Assembly (NCBI RefSeq): GCF_004217135.1
Contig: NZ_SHKK01000001.1
Span: forward strand, 1,798,001-1,862,000
Length of the DNA: 64,000 nucleotides
DNA from: Micromonospora violae
GTDB lineage: Bacteria; Actinomycetota; Actinomycetes; Mycobacteriales; Micromonosporaceae
Direction: 5' to 3'
The notes under the pieces were generated by a model. It was not told where the DNA came from. It made no database searches and worked only from the letters and a program-made list of their open reading frames with translations. Made by a program: the position numbers and the translations under genes. Shown here piece after piece: positions 34,436 through 42,545 of this stretch (the first letter of the stretch is position 1; each line of letters begins with the position of its first letter).

Positions 34436-35037
34436 TCCGCGTCCTGCTCGCCGACGACGAGGAGCTGATCCGGGTCGCCGTCGCCGCGTTGCTCGACCTG
34501 GAACCGGACGTCGAGGTGGTGGCGCACGCCGCCGACGGTCCGGCGGCCGTCAGCGCGGCGCTGGCGCACCGCCCGGACGTGGCAGTGGTGGACCTGGAGA
34601 TGCCGGGCCTGGACGGCATCGCGGTGGCCGCCGAGCTGACCCGGGTTCGACCTGACTGCGCGGTGGTCGTGCTGACCGGGCACGGCCGGCCCGGGCACCT
34701 GCGCCAGGCGCTGACCGCCGGCGCGCGAGGGTTCCTGCCCAAGGGTGCGCCGGGTGGGGCGCTCGCCGACGTGATTCGCCGGGTGCACGGTGGCGGTCGC
34801 TACGTCGACCCGTCGTTGGCCGCCGACGCGTTGACCCTGCCCCCGTGCCCGCTGACCCCACGGGAACTGGAGACGCTACGGCTGGCCGAGGTCGGTGCCC
34901 CGGTCGCGGTGATCGCCCGCCGGGTGCACCTGTCCACCGGCACCGTTCGTAACCACCTCTCCGCCGCTGTGCAGAAGCTCGGCGCTGCCGACCGGGCCGA
35001 GGCGGTCCGTACCGCCCGGGACAACGGCTGGCTCTGA
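34432..35037 (+). CDS. NarL/LuxR-type response regulator (DesR-like)
   Basis: 201 residues: receiver domain with LLADDEELIR, phospho-acceptor in VAVVDLEMPGLDG (about D54) and GFLPKGAPG, and a LuxR helix-turn-helix (LTPRELETLRLAEVGAPVAVIARRVHLSTGTVRNHLSAAVQKL). Translated by coupling to the kinase through the GTGA overlap. No ABC transporter lies next to the pair, so its target may be the divergent polytopic membrane protein or a distant gene. Confidence 0.88.
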   Translation: MIRVLLADDEELIRVAVAALLDLEPDVEVVAHAADGPAAVSAALAHRPDVAVVDLEMPGLDGIAVAAELTRVRPDCAVVVLTGHGRPGHLRQALTAGARGFLPKGAPGGALADVIRRVHGGGRYVDPSLAADALTLPPCPLTPRELETLRLAEVGAPVAVIARRVHLSTGTVRNHLSAAVQKLGAADRAEAVRTARDNGWL

Positions 35038-35129
35038 GCGTCGACAGCAGCGGCACCGCGCCTGGTCTGCGCGGCACGCGATAGCGGCGCTCTGGTCGTC
35101 GTCTCCCCATCGGCTGCCAAGATGGACAA

Positions 35130-36329
35130 ATGCCCAGAAAAGTCGCGGCGGGTCCGGTCGACCCGGTGCGGTCCAGCGCCGTCGAGTTGTTCTTCGACCT
35201 CGTCTTCATCTTCACCCTCGGCCGGCTGTCGGCGACCCTGGTCGAAGAGCCCAGCCTGCTCGCCGACGCGCAGGCCGTGATCTTCCTGCTCGCCTTCTGG
35301 TGGATCTGGTACAACACCAACCTGGCCACCGACAGCCTCGACTGCGAACGACCCACGGTGCAGGTCGTGATCATCTGCGTGATGCTCGGCAGCCTGCTGA
35401 TGTCCATCAACGTCCCGGACGCCTTCGGCGATCAGGCCTTCGTCTTCGTGGGCGCGTACCTCGGGATTCACCTCGGCCGAACCCTGGTCATGGCCTTCTA
35501 CCTGCGCGGCACCCCATCCTGGCGTCGGCCGGTACGGGGGATCGTCTGGTATCTGCTGTCCGCGGTGCTCTGGTTCGCCGGGGCGGCGGCCAGCGGCGCG
35601 GAAACGCGTGTCCTCCTGTGGGGGGCCGCGTTGGCGATCGACTACTCGGGGCCGGTGCTGGGGTGGCCGGTACCGCGGCTCGGCCGGGCGCGGGCCGACG
35701 AGTGGCACCTCTCCGGCGAACACCTCAGCGAGCGGTACCGGCAGTTCATCATCCTGGCCCTCGGCGAGACGATCCTGGCCACCGGCAACTTCTACCGGCT
35801 GTCGAGCCGGGACCTGGTCGACACCACCGCGTTCCTGCTCACCTTCTGGACGGTTGTCTTCCTCTGGTGGACCTACTTCTACCGCACCACGAGCAGTCTC
35901 GCCGCGAAGATCGACACCGCCGTGGACCCGTACCGGCTCAACCTGCGGGCGAGCTACACCCACCTGCTGATGGTGGCGGGCATCCTGCTCACCGGCATCG
36001 GCGGCGAGCTGATGCTGAAGGGGCCCGACGCGCACCGGTCGGCCGGCAACGTCGTGGCGATCCTGGTCGGGCCGCTGACCTTCCTCGTCGGGCGGATGAT
36101 CTTCGAGGTGTGGGTGTTCGGCCGCCTGACGAAGCACTGCCTCGCGGCCGTGGTGGCGTGCCTCCTCCTGAGCCCGGTGGCGGCGCAACTCCCGCCGCTG
36201 GCGGTGGGCCTGCTGGGCGCGGCGACCATCACCGTCGTCGCCATCTTCGACCTGACCCACCGCGCCCGGACCGCGGGTGAGGTCAACCCGGCGTCCGGCG
36301 GGAACGCGCTCCGCCGCCACCCGGCCTGA
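35130..36329 (+). CDS. Low temperature requirement A (LtrA) family membrane protein
   Basis: 399 residues with about ten to twelve transmembrane segments. The N-terminal signature VELFFDLVFIFTLGRLSATL and the middle motif HLSERYRQFIILALGETILATG define the family. LtrA was first linked to growth of Listeria at low temperature; the molecular function is unknown. ATG at 35130. Confidence 0.88.
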   Translation: MPRKVAAGPVDPVRSSAVELFFDLVFIFTLGRLSATLVEEPSLLADAQAVIFLLAFWWIWYNTNLATDSLDCERPTVQVVIICVMLGSLLMSINVPDAFGDQAFVFVGAYLGIHLGRTLVMAFYLRGTPSWRRPVRGIVWYLLSAVLWFAGAAASGAETRVLLWGAALAIDYSGPVLGWPVPRLGRARADEWHLSGEHLSERYRQFIILALGETILATGNFYRLSSRDLVDTTAFLLTFWTVVFLWWTYFYRTTSSLAAKIDTAVDPYRLNLRASYTHLLMVAGILLTGIGGELMLKGPDAHRSAGNVVAILVGPLTFLVGRMIFEVWVFGRLTKHCLAAVVACLLLSPVAAQLPPLAVGLLGAATITVVAIFDLTHRARTAGEVNPASGGNALRRHPA

Positions 36330-36387
36330 CGGTGGGGCCCAGTCCCGACCTGCGCGGTGGCGTTCACCACCCGGCTACCGTGTCGGG

Positions 36388-36906
36388 GTGCGTACGGTGG
36401 AACTGGTCTGCTCACCCGGCGTGGAGGTCGCGGTCCGGGCGGTCTGGAGCCGACTGGCCGCCGCCGGGTTGCCCAGCCTGGCCCGCAACATCCATCCGAC
36501 CAACCGTCCGCACCTCACCCTCGCCGCTGTCGCCGAGTTCCCGCCGGGAGTCGAGCACCGGCTGGCCGAGCTGTTCGACGCCGCGTTGCCGGTGCCGGTC
36601 ACGCTCGAGCGGGTCGTGGTCCTCGACGGCAGCGCCCCCCTGGTCTGGCTCGTCCGACCCACCCCGGCGCTGACCGCGCTGCACACCGCCGTCTGGGATG
36701 TCCTCGCCGAAGCCGACGGTCACCGCCCATGGCACGCGCCAGACGCGTGGGTGCCGCACCTGAGCCTGGCCCTGCGTTTCCGCAACGCGGACCTGCGGAT
36801 GGCCCGTGCCGTCGCCGGTGGCCAGCGGCCGACGGGCGCGTTCGACGCCGCTCGCAGTTACGACGGCACAGACCGGACCGTGACCCCGTTGACCCGGCAC
36901 CGCTGA
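36388..36906 (+). CDS. 2'-5' RNA ligase family (2H phosphoesterase) protein
   Basis: 172 residues with the two catalytic HxT/S-type motifs of 2H phosphoesterases: HLTLAAVAEF (about residues 34-43) and HLSLALRFR (about 124-132). Members hydrolyse 2',3'-cyclic phosphates or join tRNA halves. The second motif is HLSL. GTG at 36388 is the first start without running into the LtrA gene. The gene lies 45 bp ahead of an ArsR-type regulator. Confidence 0.78.
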   Translation: MRTVELVCSPGVEVAVRAVWSRLAAAGLPSLARNIHPTNRPHLTLAAVAEFPPGVEHRLAELFDAALPVPVTLERVVVLDGSAPLVWLVRPTPALTALHTAVWDVLAEADGHRPWHAPDAWVPHLSLALRFRNADLRMARAVAGGQRPTGAFDAARSYDGTDRTVTPLTRHR

Positions 36907-36951
36907 CGGCGCTGATCACCGGCTCGACGCCCGCCTCCCTAGACTGACGCG

Positions 36952-37695
36952 ATGAGCGTTGGCACCGATGGCCGGGGAATGGCCGAGCTGGCGGCCCTGC
37001 TGGCCGACGGCACCCGCGCCGGGATGTGCCTGGCGCTGCTCGACGGGCGGGCGTGGACCGCCGGTGAGCTGGCCCGACGCGCCGGGGTCGCACCATCGAC
37101 GGCCAGCGACCACCTCACCCGTCTGGTGCTGGGTGGGCTGCTCGTCGAGGAACGGCAGGGCCGACACCGCTACCTGCGTCTGGCCGGGCCGTCGGTGGCC
37201 CGGCTGATCGAGGACCTGGCCGGGCACGCCCCGGCCACGCCCGCGCCGAGCGGGTCGCTGCGGGCGACCACCGCCACCGCTTCGCTGGCGTACGCGCGGA
37301 CCTGCTATGACCACCTGGCGGGGCGGCTGGGCGTGCTGATGTACGACGCGCTGCTCACCGAGCGCCGGCTCGACCGGTCCAGCGGGTTGGCGCTGACACC
37401 CGACGGGTGGGCCTGGGTGGCCGAGTTGGGCGTACCCGTCGACGTGCTGCGCGCCGCCCGCCGCCCGGTGGTCCGCGACTGCCTGGACTGGACCGAACGC
37501 CGCTCACACCTGGCCGGCGCGCTCGGCGCGGCGCTCTGCCGCCGCTTCACCGACCTGGGCTGGATCAGCCCCGGCACCGGCCGTGCCGTCCGGCTCACGC
37601 CCACCGGCCGCGCTGGCCTGGCCGCGGCCCTGTCCATCCCCGCGCACACCCTCGATCCGCCGGTGGCCGCGCCGCCCACGAGCGGACGCGCCTGA
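36952..37695 (+). CDS. ArsR-family transcriptional regulator with C-terminal extension
   Basis: 247 residues: an N-terminal winged helix (MAELAALLADGTRAGMCLALLDGRAWTAGELARRAGVAPSTASDHLTRL described by position, about 10-80) and a C-terminal domain (about 100-230) of the kind seen in longer ArsR-like regulators, with YARTCYDHLAGRLGVLMYDAL and DWTERRSHLAGALG. It contains Cys and His that might be ligands, but no classical CxC metal motif. It precedes a P450 gene by 71 bp and likely controls it. Confidence 0.8.
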   Translation: MSVGTDGRGMAELAALLADGTRAGMCLALLDGRAWTAGELARRAGVAPSTASDHLTRLVLGGLLVEERQGRHRYLRLAGPSVARLIEDLAGHAPATPAPSGSLRATTATASLAYARTCYDHLAGRLGVLMYDALLTERRLDRSSGLALTPDGWAWVAELGVPVDVLRAARRPVVRDCLDWTERRSHLAGALGAALCRRFTDLGWISPGTGRAVRLTPTGRAGLAAALSIPAHTLDPPVAAPPTSGRA

Positions 37696-37766
37696 CCGGC
37701 GACCTCAGCCGACTGCGACGTGATCGTTCGGTGCGGGCCGAAAGGTTCCCGCCCTACGGTCGGGCG

Positions 37767-38801
37767 GTGACCGACAACTGGCCCGTCATCGCGCCCGCCC
37801 CGCAAACGCCAACCTGTGGCCCGCCCTCGTTCGCGCCGGAGCGCGGCTGGACGGTGACGCGCCACGCCGACCTGCGCACCGCGCTGACCCACCCGGCGTT
37901 CCAGGTACCGGCCGTCGATACGGGTCCGATGGGGACCCTCGCCTGGCTGCGCGCCACGGTCAGCCGGTTCAGCTCGCCGCGACAGCACCCCGAGCGTCGG
38001 GCGGTCGTGGTCGCGGCGCTGGCGCCACTGGACCCGAACGAGCTGCGGCAGGATGCCGCGCGGTTGACCGTGGCCGTGCTCGACCGGGCCGGCGACCGCG
38101 TCGACGTGATGCGGGAACTGGCCCGGCCGGTGCCGCTGCGGGCGTTGGCCGAGCGCCTCGGTTTCGCTGATCCGGCAGCCGCCGGGACGGCGGTCGCGGA
38201 CGTCGCGGCGGCGTACCACCCGGGGGTGGACCCGGCGTTGACCGCGCGGGCCGACCGGGCGGTGGTGGCGCTGCTGACGCTCGCGCCGCACGGCTCGCCA
38301 GAGGTGCGCGCGAACCTGATCGGTCTGCTCGTGCAGGCGTGCGACGCGACGGCCGGCCTGATCGGTGCCGCCGCCCATCACCTGCTGCCCACGGCCGCGC
38401 CGCGAACACCGGCCACGGCGGCGACCGCCGACCTGCTGGCCGAGGTGCTGCGCCTCGACCCGCCGGTCCGGGCCACCCGACGGGTCACCGTCGACGCGGT
38501 ACGGCTGGGCGGGCAGGAACTGCCGGCGGGCAGCCCCGTGCTGCTGCGCTTCGACGCGGCCAACCGTGACCCACAGGCGTTCACCGAGCCCGCGACGTTC
38601 CAGCCCGGTCGGCCCGGCGCCGCGATGTTGACCTTCGGGACGGGAGAGCGCGGCTGCCCCGGCGACCGGCACGCCCTGGCGCTGGCCGCCGGGGTGCACG
38701 ACGTGCTGCGGGAGCGGTGCTGGCGCATCCCGACCCCGTTGCGGCACGAGACGCACCCGACCCTGCGCGTTCCGATCAACCTTGAGGTGAGCACCCGATG
38801 A
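37767..38801 (+). CDS. Short cytochrome P450-like protein
   Basis: 344 residues, shorter than the usual 390-420 aa bacterial P450. The haem-binding loop TFGTGERGCPGDRHALALA gives the axial Cys, and ExxR appears as EVLR (AEVLRLDPPVRATRR). The oxygen-activating I helix normally reads AGxDT; here it is VQACDATAGLIG, with Gly and Thr displaced. About 50-60 N-terminal residues (A helix and beta-1) are missing or reduced. It may be a specialised or peroxygenase-like enzyme. GTG at 37767 has a weak ribosome binding site; a GTG at 37731 is the alternative. Stop overlaps the next start (ATGA). Confidence 0.8.
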   Translation: MTDNWPVIAPAPQTPTCGPPSFAPERGWTVTRHADLRTALTHPAFQVPAVDTGPMGTLAWLRATVSRFSSPRQHPERRAVVVAALAPLDPNELRQDAARLTVAVLDRAGDRVDVMRELARPVPLRALAERLGFADPAAAGTAVADVAAAYHPGVDPALTARADRAVVALLTLAPHGSPEVRANLIGLLVQACDATAGLIGAAAHHLLPTAAPRTPATAATADLLAEVLRLDPPVRATRRVTVDAVRLGGQELPAGSPVLLRFDAANRDPQAFTEPATFQPGRPGAAMLTFGTGERGCPGDRHALALAAGVHDVLRERCWRIPTPLRHETHPTLRVPINLEVSTR

Positions 38802-39595
38802 CCGAGCGATCTGCGCGCTTCCGCGCCCTGCACCACGGCGACCAGCCCCTGCTGCTGCCGAACGCCTGGGACCACGCCTCGGCCGCGGCGCTCGCCGCGC
38901 GCGGGCACCCGGCGGTCGGCACCACCAGTCTCGGCGTGGCCGCAACCGCGGGCCGACCCGACGGCACCGGGTCCACCGCCGGCGAGACCCTGGCACTGGC
39001 CCGCCGGCTCGCCACCCTTGCGGTCCTGCTCAGCGTCGACATCGAAGCCGGCTTCAGCGACGACCCGGCGGCGGTCGCCGACTACGCGGCGGAGCTGGCC
39101 GGGCTCGGCGTGGTCGGGATCAACCTGGAGGACGGCCGGCCGGACGGCACGCTGGCCGACCCCGGGTGCGTTGCCGCCAAGGTCGCGGCCGTGAAGTCGG
39201 CGGTGCCGCACCTGTTCGTCAACGCCCGCACCGACACCTGGTGGCTCGGTGTGGACGACCCGCTGCCGCAGACCCTGGCCCGTGCTCGTGCCTACCGGGC
39301 GGCCGGCGCCGACGGGATCTTCGTACCCGGCACCGTCGACCTGGCCACGCTGCGGATTCTCACCGAACGCATCGACGCTCCGGTGAACGCGCTGTACCAG
39401 CCGGGCGGCCCGGGACTGGCCGAGCTGAGCGCCGCCGGGGTGGCCCGGGTCAGTACCGGCTCGCTGCTGTTCCGGGCCGCACTGGGCGCCGCGCTCGACG
39501 CTGCCGACGCCGTCCGCCTCGGCCGGCCCACCGCACCGGCGGTCCTCCCGTCGTACGCCGAGGTGCAAGCCCTGGTGCCGACGGCCGGCGCCTGA
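38798..39595 (+). CDS. Isocitrate lyase/PEP mutase superfamily protein
   Basis: 265-residue TIM-barrel enzyme. LLPNAWDHASAAALAARGHPAVGTTS matches the N-terminal strand region, LLSVDIEAGFSDDPAAVADYAAELAGLGVVGINLEDG holds the metal-binding Asp/Glu, and LFVNARTDTWW follows. The catalytic KxxCG loop of true isocitrate and methylisocitrate lyases is absent, so the family of oxaloacetate/2-oxoacid C-C hydrolases and PEP mutase-like enzymes is more likely. Substrate unknown. Cotranscribed with the P450 gene through a four-base overlap. Confidence 0.82.
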   Translation: MTERSARFRALHHGDQPLLLPNAWDHASAAALAARGHPAVGTTSLGVAATAGRPDGTGSTAGETLALARRLATLAVLLSVDIEAGFSDDPAAVADYAAELAGLGVVGINLEDGRPDGTLADPGCVAAKVAAVKSAVPHLFVNARTDTWWLGVDDPLPQTLARARAYRAAGADGIFVPGTVDLATLRILTERIDAPVNALYQPGGPGLAELSAAGVARVSTGSLLFRAALGAALDAADAVRLGRPTAPAVLPSYAEVQALVPTAGA

Positions 39596-39640
39596 CGGTG
39601 CCGGCCGGCGCCTGACGGTGCCGGCCGGCGCCTGATGGTG
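39581..39640 (+). repeat. 20-bp tandem repeat spanning a stop codon
   Basis: Three copies of CCGGCCGGCGCCTGACGGTG (first copy begins AC, third has CTGATGG). The stop codon of the PEP mutase-like gene (TGA at 39593-39595) lies in the first copy. A short GGTCGGC repeat follows to about 39670. Confidence 0.85.
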
Positions 39641-39684
39641 GCGGCCGGTCGGCGGTCGGCGGTCGGTGGGTTGCTGTGTTGGTC

Positions 39685-39778
39685 GGTGCCTTTGGAGCTG
39701 AATCGTTTGTGGCATCACGGGGGCTGCTTGCGAAGCCGGCGGCGGTGATGCGTTGACGACATCAGCTCCAAAGGCACC
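39685..39778. repeat. 94-bp long-hairpin element
   Basis: Arms GGTGCCTTTGGAGCTGA (39685-39701) and TCAGCTCCAAAGGCACC (39762-39778) are exact reverse complements over 17 bp. Inside lie further pairing segments, TCGT/ACGA and GCATCAC/GTGATGC, and a terminal GCTT-GCG-AAGC loop. The whole can fold into one long stem. It is unrelated in sequence to the element at 14193-14269. Possible REP/MITE-like element, structured RNA or terminator; the rest of the 39596-39924 interval has no gene. Confidence 0.8.
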
Positions 39779-39924
39779 CCACCCCACGACCACACCCCGC
39801 GAGCGCGTCGTTCGTGCTCCGTTCGGGGGGAGATAGGAGGATTGTTCGGTCCCTTCCGGTCCTGACGATTACGGTGTGTTTCAGGGCGAACCACCAGTGC
39901 CGTGACCGGAGAGAGGGACCCGTC

Positions 39925-40893
39925 ATGCGAGTGCCCAGCCGTAGCCCGGGACAGCAACCCGGTTCGCCTCCGTCGCCCACCGCCCCGGCCCGCCGTCGGC
40001 CCCCCGGCACGGCCCCCCGCCGCCTGCCCACCTCGGCGCCCGACCTGGCCGCCTACCGGGCCGCCGTCGCCGACCTGCTGGTCGAGGTCGGCGCCCTGGC
40101 CGACGCGGCGAGCACCCGGGCCCGGCAGGTGCTCATCGACGAGCGGCTGCGGGAGCCGGCGCTCGCGGCGGTCCTCGACGCCACGCCGCAGGGGCTGATC
40201 GGCGCGCGCGAGACGTTGCTGCTGGAGATGGCCCGCTACCAGCCGAACCACCGCACCTCGGCCAGTGACCTCAACGCGCTGGTCCGGATCTACCTGCTCT
40301 CCCGCATCGACGTGCTGTGGTGGCAGGACGCGCCGACCTTCGTCACCGACGACCAGGTCAACGGCAGCGCCGAGCTGGTCGACCTGGAGTGGCTGCGCCG
40401 CCGCGACCTGCTGCGCTTCCGCTACCAGGAGCAGCCCGCCACGATACTGGGCCGGGCCGCCCGCGGGCTGCGCCGCCGGTTACGCCCCGACGCCACCCCG
40501 CACACCGCGGGGCTGCTGTTCCGCCGCGCCCGACGCGAGGTGGTGGCGCTGCTCAACGACATCGGACGAGAGTTCACCGCCGTCGCGCCGCCGGGCACCC
40601 CGCCGCTCTGGGTGACCAGCCTGGTCCGCAGCGCCGAACACCAGTACCGGCTGCGCCGCCTGGGCTACGCGGCGATGCTGCCCAGTGGACACTGCCTCGG
40701 CTACTCCGTCGACGTCGAACTGGCCTGGTTCGAGCGGTTCGGCGCGCGGGACGCCCTGGCGGAGCTGCTGCTGAGCCGGCAGGAGGCCGGCGAGCTGAAC
40801 GTGATCGACGAGGGGCAGGCCTGGCACCTGTGCCTCGCGCCCACCGCCCGGCGTCGCCTACGCCGGGCGTACGAGGCCGAGATGGGGGTCTGA
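39925..40893 (+). CDS. M15-like (VanY-type) peptidase-fold protein of unknown function
   Basis: 322 residues, no clear signal peptide. The N-terminus is Pro/Arg-rich (1-35), then a helical domain (about 40-180) and a C-terminal domain with the pattern of M15 D,D-carboxypeptidases: an Arg and Gln in LVRSAEHQYRL, the zinc motif SGHCLGYSVDVE (H256, D263) and AWH near the end (H301). In VanY-type enzymes the last motif is ExWH with a catalytic Glu; here the position holds Gln298, so ordinary hydrolysis is doubtful. Only 4 bp separate it from the asparagine synthetase gene, so the two surely work together. ATG at 39925 with GGAGAGAGGG upstream. Family assignment is by motif only. Confidence 0.65.
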   Translation: MRVPSRSPGQQPGSPPSPTAPARRRPPGTAPRRLPTSAPDLAAYRAAVADLLVEVGALADAASTRARQVLIDERLREPALAAVLDATPQGLIGARETLLLEMARYQPNHRTSASDLNALVRIYLLSRIDVLWWQDAPTFVTDDQVNGSAELVDLEWLRRRDLLRFRYQEQPATILGRAARGLRRRLRPDATPHTAGLLFRRARREVVALLNDIGREFTAVAPPGTPPLWVTSLVRSAEHQYRLRRLGYAAMLPSGHCLGYSVDVELAWFERFGARDALAELLLSRQEAGELNVIDEGQAWHLCLAPTARRRLRRAYEAEMGV

Positions 40894-40897
40894 GCCG

Positions 40898-42487
40898 GTG
40901 TGCGGCATCGCGTTGAGCATCGGCCCCGAGGCCGACCCGGCGACCTTCCGGCGGATGCTCGCCACTCTGGCCCCGCGCGGCGAGGTCACCGAGACCCGGT
41001 CCGAGAGCGGGCTGCTCGCCGGCACCCGCCGGCTGCGGGTCGTGGACCGGGACCGGGCGGTGCAGCCGTGGACGTCGACCGACGAGCGGTGGCTGCTCTG
41101 CTTCAACGGCGAGATCTTCAACTACCGGGAGCTGCGGGCGCAGTTGACCCGCCTGGGGCAGAGCTTCCGCACCGAGAGCGACACCGAGGTGCTGCTCGCC
41201 GCGTTCCAGCAGTGGGGCGAGGCGGCGGTGACCCGGCTGCGTGGTGAGTTCGCCTTCGCGGTCGTCGAACGGGCCACCGGACGGGCGTACCTGGCCCGCG
41301 ACCCGCTCGGGGTCAAGCCGCTGTACTGGGCCCGTCGCCCCGGCTGCCTGCAGCTTGCCTCCGAGGTCAAGGCGCTCGTCGGGCACGGCGCCCCGATCGT
41401 CGAGGTGCCGCCCGGGCACCACGGCTGGGCGGAGGCGGACGGGCACGTGCGGGTGAGCCCGTACGTCGACCTGCTCACCCTCGGCGACGGCCTGCCGGTC
41501 ATCGACGACCCGGACGAGGCCGCGCTGCTGGTCCGTGCCGCGCTCAGCGACGCGATCCGGATGCGGGTGGAGACCGACCTGACCGTCGGGGTGGTGCTCT
41601 CCGGTGGTCTGGACAGCTCACTGACCCTGCGGCAGGTGCGCGACATCCACCCGGACTGCGTCGCGGTGACGGTCGGCGTGGCGGACAGCCCCGACGTGGC
41701 GTACGCCCGGCGGCTCGCCGCCGACCTCGACGTGCCGCATGTGGTGGTCGAGCTGCGTCCGCGCGACATCCGGCTCGCCGACGTCCGCGAGGCCATCCGG
41801 ATCTCCGAGCTGACCGAGTACGGCGACATCATCAACGCGGTCGTCTCGGTGCCGATCTTCCGGCGGCTGCGGGACCTGGGCATCAAGGTGGTGCTGACCG
41901 GTGACGGCTCCGACGAGCTGTTCGGCGGGTACCCGATGTACCACCAGGTCGGCCCGGCGGCGGCCCGCAGGCTGTTCCTGCACCGGATCCGCAACCTGTG
42001 CCGCACCGAGTTGCAGCGGGTCGACCGGGCCGCCATGGCCCACGGCGTGGAGGCCCGGGTGCCGTTCCTCGACCTCAGTGTGGTGGAGCTGGCGATGCGG
42101 CTGCCGGTGGAGCTGAAGCTGCGCGGCGGGCAGGAGAAGTGGATCGTCCGGCGGGCGTTCGCCGACATGCTGCCCGAGTACATCGTGCGTCGTCCGAAGA
42201 ACCCGATGTCGTACTCGTCGGGGTTGCACGAGCGGGTCCGGTTGTACAAGCCGCTCTTCGCCCGGCTGCACCGCTCGTTCGGATACGACCTGCAGGAGCC
42301 GGTCCGTCGGGACTTCGACAGCGTGCTGAGCCGCTGCGGCAACGACCTGGACCGGGCCATCGCCGACGGGTTGACCCGACCCGACTACACGGTCCTGGAG
42401 CACGCCCGCGACCTGGTCGGGGCGGCGAAGTGGAACGCGGCCCCGGTGGTGCGCCGGTTGGTCGGCCCGCGTCCGGCCCGCAACTGA
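40898..42487 (+). CDS. Asparagine synthetase (glutamine-hydrolysing) family protein
   Basis: 529 residues. The class II glutaminase domain begins with the nucleophile Cys2 (MCGIA) and has FNGEIFNYREL and SDTEVLL; the synthetase domain has the PP-loop SGGLDSS, GDGSDELFGGYPMY and the C-terminal EARVPFLDLSVVELAM. All catalytic elements are intact. The usual RGPD after the first strand is replaced by RGEVTETR. Family members make asparagine, but others amidate peptidoglycan or natural-product acids; pairing with an M15-like protein makes a specialised amidation a possibility. GTG at 40898. Confidence 0.85.
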   Translation: MCGIALSIGPEADPATFRRMLATLAPRGEVTETRSESGLLAGTRRLRVVDRDRAVQPWTSTDERWLLCFNGEIFNYRELRAQLTRLGQSFRTESDTEVLLAAFQQWGEAAVTRLRGEFAFAVVERATGRAYLARDPLGVKPLYWARRPGCLQLASEVKALVGHGAPIVEVPPGHHGWAEADGHVRVSPYVDLLTLGDGLPVIDDPDEAALLVRAALSDAIRMRVETDLTVGVVLSGGLDSSLTLRQVRDIHPDCVAVTVGVADSPDVAYARRLAADLDVPHVVVELRPRDIRLADVREAIRISELTEYGDIINAVVSVPIFRRLRDLGIKVVLTGDGSDELFGGYPMYHQVGPAAARRLFLHRIRNLCRTELQRVDRAAMAHGVEARVPFLDLSVVELAMRLPVELKLRGGQEKWIVRRAFADMLPEYIVRRPKNPMSYSSGLHERVRLYKPLFARLHRSFGYDLQEPVRRDFDSVLSRCGNDLDRAIADGLTRPDYTVLEHARDLVGAAKWNAAPVVRRLVGPRPARN

Positions 42488-42505
42488 CGGCCCCCCACGC
42501 CACGC

Positions 42506-42536
42506 TTGACTCTGACACGGTGTCAGGGACGAGTGT
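42506..42536 (+). promoter_or_regulatory. MerR-type promoter with operator
   Basis: A -35 TTGACT (42506-42511) and a -10-like GAGTGT (42531-42536) are separated by 19 bp, the overlong spacer typical of MerR-regulated promoters. In between is the perfect palindrome CTGACAC-G-GTGTCAG (42512-42526). Immediately upstream of the merR-type gene, so autoregulation is expected. Confidence 0.75.
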
Positions 42537-42545
42537 GGGGGGACC

